Source of the DNA: Rhea pennata
Lineage: Eukaryota > Chordata > Aves > Rheiformes > Rheidae
DNA length: 64,000 nucleotides
Assembly (NCBI RefSeq): GCF_028389875.1
Contig: NC_084670.1
Span: 15,037,383 to 15,101,382 of the forward strand
Reading direction: 5' to 3'
Positions 59,537 to 64,000 of this stretch are shown here, in pieces; the stretch's first letter is position 1; each line of letters starts with the position of its first letter. The position numbers and the translations under genes are program-made. The notes under the pieces were generated by a model. The model did no database searches. It saw only the letters and a list, made by a program, of their open reading frames with translations, and was not told the origin of the DNA.

Positions 59537-62500
59537 AACCACTTATGAATTTGGGCTTATTATGCTTAGTTTTAAGATTTAGTAACACTGGCAAATCCTG
59601 GCACCAAAATAGGGCTCTCTGAGTTGTGAAGAAGATTGTCAAGCGCCGGCCTCAGGGTGCCGGCATGCTGCACCCTGTCTCCCCGCGAGCTGCCCCATGG
59701 CTGTTGGCCCCGCTGGATGGTTGCAATGATCTTGCATGGATGAGCTGAAACAGCATCTATGAAACCTGTCCTGGGACTTCCCCCCATGGCTCAAGAAATG
59801 CAGAAGTATACCCAACATACTGTACAACACAGGCAATACTGGGAGGGAAATTTTCACTCCCATTTTCGGCATTGCTTAGCGGGTGAACTCCAGTCATTAG
59901 GAGCATTCCCCCTTCATGAAGTAGGGGCAAAACGAAAACAATGGCCAAATTTAAGCACTAGCAATTGCTTCCTTCATGATCAGGCTGCTATGAAATACTC
60001 TTCGCATGTACTGATCAAGGAAGACAATCTGTCAACATGTATGTCTACCTGTCCACTTTTTAAAATGACATTAATAACATACTAGAAATAATCTGACCTA
60101 GTTCTATGTAAATACAAGCAAACAGTAAGTAATTACACAAACAGTGATTAAGAAATTGCTAGTAATCACTATCATACAAAAAAGTAATGCATTAAGATGT
60201 TTACAATAATTTTAAAAGGTGTGACTTCTCCCTGTCTTGTTCCAGTGCTTTAAGTTCAATAATATGCCAAAAAGTGCTGAGAGCAAGTCCCACTTTTTCA
60301 GTGGGTTTCAGTGCTGTCTTGTGTTCCTGTCTTCTTGTGACCACGCACATGAAATGTGTGGTCCTGTGAGCTTGCACATAGTGATTCACATGTGTTTTAA
60401 TTGCCCAGTTAAGAGTTACTTCTCAGTAAAAGACTTACTTTTCAGACTTTGGTTCAAATGCATCTCAGCAAATCCTCCTTGCTGTTGACTTCACAGTGCA
60501 TGTCTATTTAGTGTGTTTTTTTCCTGATTCTGCAGCTAGCTTTCTTTGCATCATCTAGTTTAAAGCTAGTCATGTAGAAAAGCAAAGGGCAGACGACAGA
60601 TGATTTCATATCTAATGCCTATATAAAGTGTATACCTCTGATATAAAGAGCTGGGTTCTAATTTACTAGAAAACAGAGGCTTGATTTTGGTGCTATGCTG
60701 GGCACTGTGCCAACCCACAATTTACTGCTGGCCTATATTCATGATCTGTGAGGTAACAAAGTACACCAGTTCACAATTTCATGAGAATTATAAGGACCTT
60801 GCAGGACAAAAGATTTCTGTAATTCTAAGTCATCATCCTTTCATGGTTACATCCAAAATCAATATTGTTTTTCTCATTATTAAGAGCAGAAAAAAAAATG
60901 AAATAACAAAATAATACCAAGTTTAAGCTATAGTGCCATGTTTTCATTGGCAGTATATCATCCTGAAAACTATTTCTAAAATTCTGGGCAATTTGTAAAG
61001 TGCATTATAACAGGCAACATGATACTGCATATATATCAATATATCTACTGCACATTATGTCTGCATAGATATAATTTCACTCTGATGAGATAAACAGACC
61101 TTTCCACAAGGATTCTTTATATGCTGCACATATAACAACTTCTACTGTATAAGTGGTACTTGCTACACAGAGCATTAATAAGAAGTGTTGTTTTAATGAC
61201 AGCAATTTACTTTAAACTACTCAGGACCAAAGTTCAAAATGTGATGGGCAAAGACATATAGATGACAATGGATTTTCAGCTAGTTGGTAGCATTTCATTT
61301 GTAGTAAAGAACAGCACTTTGACCTAGTTCTTCATCCAATTTTCATAAAAACAGACACAAGTTCACCATGCACAATCTTATATACTTATCCTGGCAAAAA
61401 CATAAGGATAAGTGCATGCAATAAAGTGTGATAAATTAGAGCTTTTTTTCCCTTCAGTGTCAACAAGCCAGGAGCTATTTATTCAGCTGTCTGAACCTGG
61501 CAGAAATTGCCTTCTAGATTAGTTTGGAAGAAAACCTGCTAGTACTATTTTGGGGTGTAGGTTTGATTTTCCATCCTCTCCGCCCTTTCTAGCTTTGGGT
61601 CCATACAGCTCAGGCTGACTGGGGATGCTGTGGAAATGCAGGCTGCTTCTCGTGTTATGGACCACAAATCAGTGTACTATCACTCATATACATTTAAGAA
61701 TCCAGTGCCAGATAACCATACTTTGTTCCACCTACTCCTCAAACTGACCAGGAACAATATACCCATGGCAGTACATCTGGGCTGTGAGTCTTGCATCTCA
61801 GCATAGCTAACCCAAGTGGAGCTTCCTCTGAGACCTTCTGCTTCCTCCCATTGCAGACAGACCAAGGCAATTCACCTAACTCGGTTCTCACCTAGCATCT
61901 CCACTTAGGCGTGCATGTAGTCCCCAGAACAATGACACAAAAAGCCTTTTTGAAAAGGATTGCTACTATACAATACTTATTTTAAGTAAGAGGTTAAAAG
62001 TTTATTGAGTTGTAATTAACTAGGTAAAGTGTAACACATTATAAATATGTTATTATAAATTTTATTATGAAAAGTAAATTAAATTGAAGTATATTAACTT
62101 TAAACATATTAAGCAAAGATTGAAAAAGAATTAAAATGATTATTATCCATGTCCTTTAAGAAAAAAAAAAGGCTGGCAAAGGCAGAAGAAATTAAATTTA
62201 TGATACCTGGGAAAAGACATGGTCTCATTTGTGTGGTGGTTTGGTGGCTTATAATAAGAGTTAGTGTTTTAAAGCCACAGTTTGTGAGATCAGAATGAGG
62301 TGCTGGTGATGTGAAACTGCTTTTTTCAGTGATGCAGTGTATCAGCTTATTTAAACTCTATCTGTGCTCAAGGCTAATTTCTGCAGTCTGAGCCTGGAGG
62401 AACCTTTACTGAGGAGGAGAAGGATCTGTCTTGCCACATTGTGTAACTGTGTGGGTCAATAGCCCAAGGAAATTGGACATCTCCTACTTGATGGAAAGTC

Positions 62501-63706
62501 TAAATGCAGAGAGAATTTAAACCTGATCTTACAAAGAAAATAGTCTGAGGAGAAAGAAAATCCTCAGAAACTTTGAAGAAATGTTTTAGTCACTCAAAAG
62601 GTCATGAAACAAACCACTGCAGTGATTCTTTAGTTCGTCTGGACCTATGATACTTTTGTAATTCACACATTACTCAGAAACAAGCTGGGTATGACAAGAA
62701 ATTAAAGAGGAAAAACAACTTTGTACTCTTTACAAATATGTTCCAAGTACAAAAACATAAAAACAGATTGCAAAACACATTTAAGTTCAGAAGATATAGA
62801 CTTTCAGAAAGGCATCCATGTAGAGCCTTGCAAAATAAAAGTACTTTTGGTGGATAATTATCTTAATTGGCTGCTTTTTTTTTAAGATCAACTTGTCTTC
62901 ATTTTTTATGATTTTTTTTCTATTTACTCTCTAGTGTAGTCTTGGAAAATGACTGTTTAGACCACAATGCTTTTCTATTTAATGCAATTTTCTGGATTTG
63001 CATTTCCAGGCCAATATATGCTATGTACCATTTTTTATCTAATTTATCAATTTCCTGAAAAAATCTATTGTGTCATAGCCATCCCATGAAGAATAAAAGA
63101 TTCAGGAGTTACCAATGGACAAAGATAAGAAGTTTGGAGTTCAGCCACCTCAGCTTTTCCTAAGCTTATAAGGCTGAACTTTGTTGGATGAATGAAGATG
63201 CCATCTTTTTAATGGGACAGTAAACCACCAACTTGAAGTTATTAAATTTGTACTTGTCACAGGAATATAGCTCATTTCCTCAACAGTTTGTGCAGTCTTG
63301 GCTATTCACTATATATTTAAAGGAACGCAGAGCCTACTGGAAAATGCTTTGGTTTGTTTCTTTGTGTTTAATTTTTAGTTTCTCACTTTAGTTCACCAAA
63401 ATTCAAACTTTCTAGCAAAGCTGTGTTTCAAATTCTAGTTGAATGGGGCTGTGTGGTGTATTTTTTACCACAGACTATCTTAGAAATGTATACACTTCAG
63501 TGTGAGCAAAAGTTTAATAAGTTTCTGTTCAGAAAGTATTTTTACATTGATTAAATTTAAATCCATTAGGGATTCTAGAGGCAGGCACAATATAAATATG
63601 GTACATTTTATTTCTTTTTATATTTTGACCAAGATTATTCACCTCTTACAAAAGAGACAACTTTATGCAAGCGAATCGTATTTTGCAATGATTGTTGTAA
63701 TTTTTA
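59537..63706. other. Non-coding AT-rich DNA
   Basis: No gene is supported. A short CpG-bearing GC-rich patch lies at 59640-59720 (contains GCCGGC twice). 59639-60085 is open in several frames on both strands without motifs. 61560-61920 is GC-richer and unassigned. The remainder is AT-rich and featureless. Confidence 0.75.
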
Positions 63707-63755
63707 TCCAGTCATTCTCAAACAGTGGCCTATAAATCACAGAGGTCACTAGCTC
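63707..63755. mobile_element. Possible hAT-Charlie terminal-repeat fossil
   Basis: CAGTCATTCTCAAACAGTGG (63709-63728) followed by ACAGAGGTCACTAGC resembles Charlie-type ends, CAGTGGTTCTCAAACTGTGG then a GGTGGTC block. A second terminus is not seen and the element may run on towards the window edge. Confidence 0.4.
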
Positions 63756-64000
63756 ACCTTTTAGTGGCATCTTTGGATGCTACTCTGACTTCCGTCACTC
63801 ACTGCAACATCTGTAAATCTTCACTAGCTTTTAAATAAATGTAGATTAGTTTCACAGGACTCACTTTGGTAAGAGGAAATTTTCCATAGTCCCATATTAA
63901 TAGCCACAATAACTGATGACAAGAGTATTTCTGTTCACATAAAATTTCTGTAAAAAAGTAGCATATCATACAGACTGTTTTTTTAGAAAGCTGTAAGAAA
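63756..64000. other. Non-coding DNA to window end
   Basis: Nothing is recognised. It may include the interior of the proposed hAT fossil. Confidence 0.6.

Noticed and set aside
1..64000. Known microRNA precursors, tRNA, rRNA, U6/7SK copies
   Set aside because: I looked for the mature sequences of well-known microRNAs and the starts of common small RNAs and saw none. A proper covariance-model scan could still find unfamiliar ones.

Overview
This looks like a 64 kb stretch of AT-rich, non-coding vertebrate nuclear DNA, most probably avian: an intergenic desert or the inside of a very large intron. The best evidence is an intact 3' end of a CR1 retrotransposon in the form typical of birds (about 12104-12430). 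Young repeats are otherwise sparse, and there is a thin background of very old amniote repeat fossils. I found no convincing protein-coding exon, rRNA, tRNA or known microRNA. The longest ATG-initiated open frame is 152 codons and resembles nothing I recognise, so the open frames here are best read as chance. There is no sign of operons, CRISPR arrays or other prokaryotic structure.

The strongest features, from left to right, are as follows. An apparent solo LTR lies on the minus strand at 3988-4458, with TG...CA ends, a polyadenylation signal and a 4-bp direct flank. The CR1 3' fragment at 12104-12430 is also on the minus strand. A compound ancient repeat at 32764-33012 joins a palindromic sauropsid element, a CT/poly-T tract and a MIR-like SINE core. 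A much older CR1 fossil lies at about 38660-38885. A decayed C2H2 zinc-finger pseudogene lies on the minus strand at 52921-53250; it still shows three inter-finger linkers and a terminal finger end, but has stops and lost cysteines. Further MIR-like fossils lie near 1.2, 15.8, 51.3 and 53.9 kb, and short palindromic-element fossils near 3.25, 10.05, 27.4, 36.1 and 59.5 kb. Two possible hAT terminal repeats lie near 58.4 and 63.7 kb. The assignments of the old fossils rest on remembered consensus sequences and are graded accordingly.

Low-complexity DNA includes five long poly(T) tracts (21-38 bases), all T on the plus strand, two poly(G) runs, a GAAA tetranucleotide, a TG repeat and a GGAT-like tract. 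Two short perfect tandem duplications (20 bp at 57271 and 12 bp at 15661) and several perfect hairpins also stand out.

Between the repeats, some blocks rich in homeodomain- and POU-like AT motifs (near 2.9, 34.7, 43.6, 44.4, 50.7, 51.7 and 56.9 kb) have the texture of conserved non-coding enhancers. That is only a hypothesis, since conservation cannot be seen in one sequence. I did not find an undescribed gene system. The least expected items are the zinc-finger relic and the palindromic repeat fossils.
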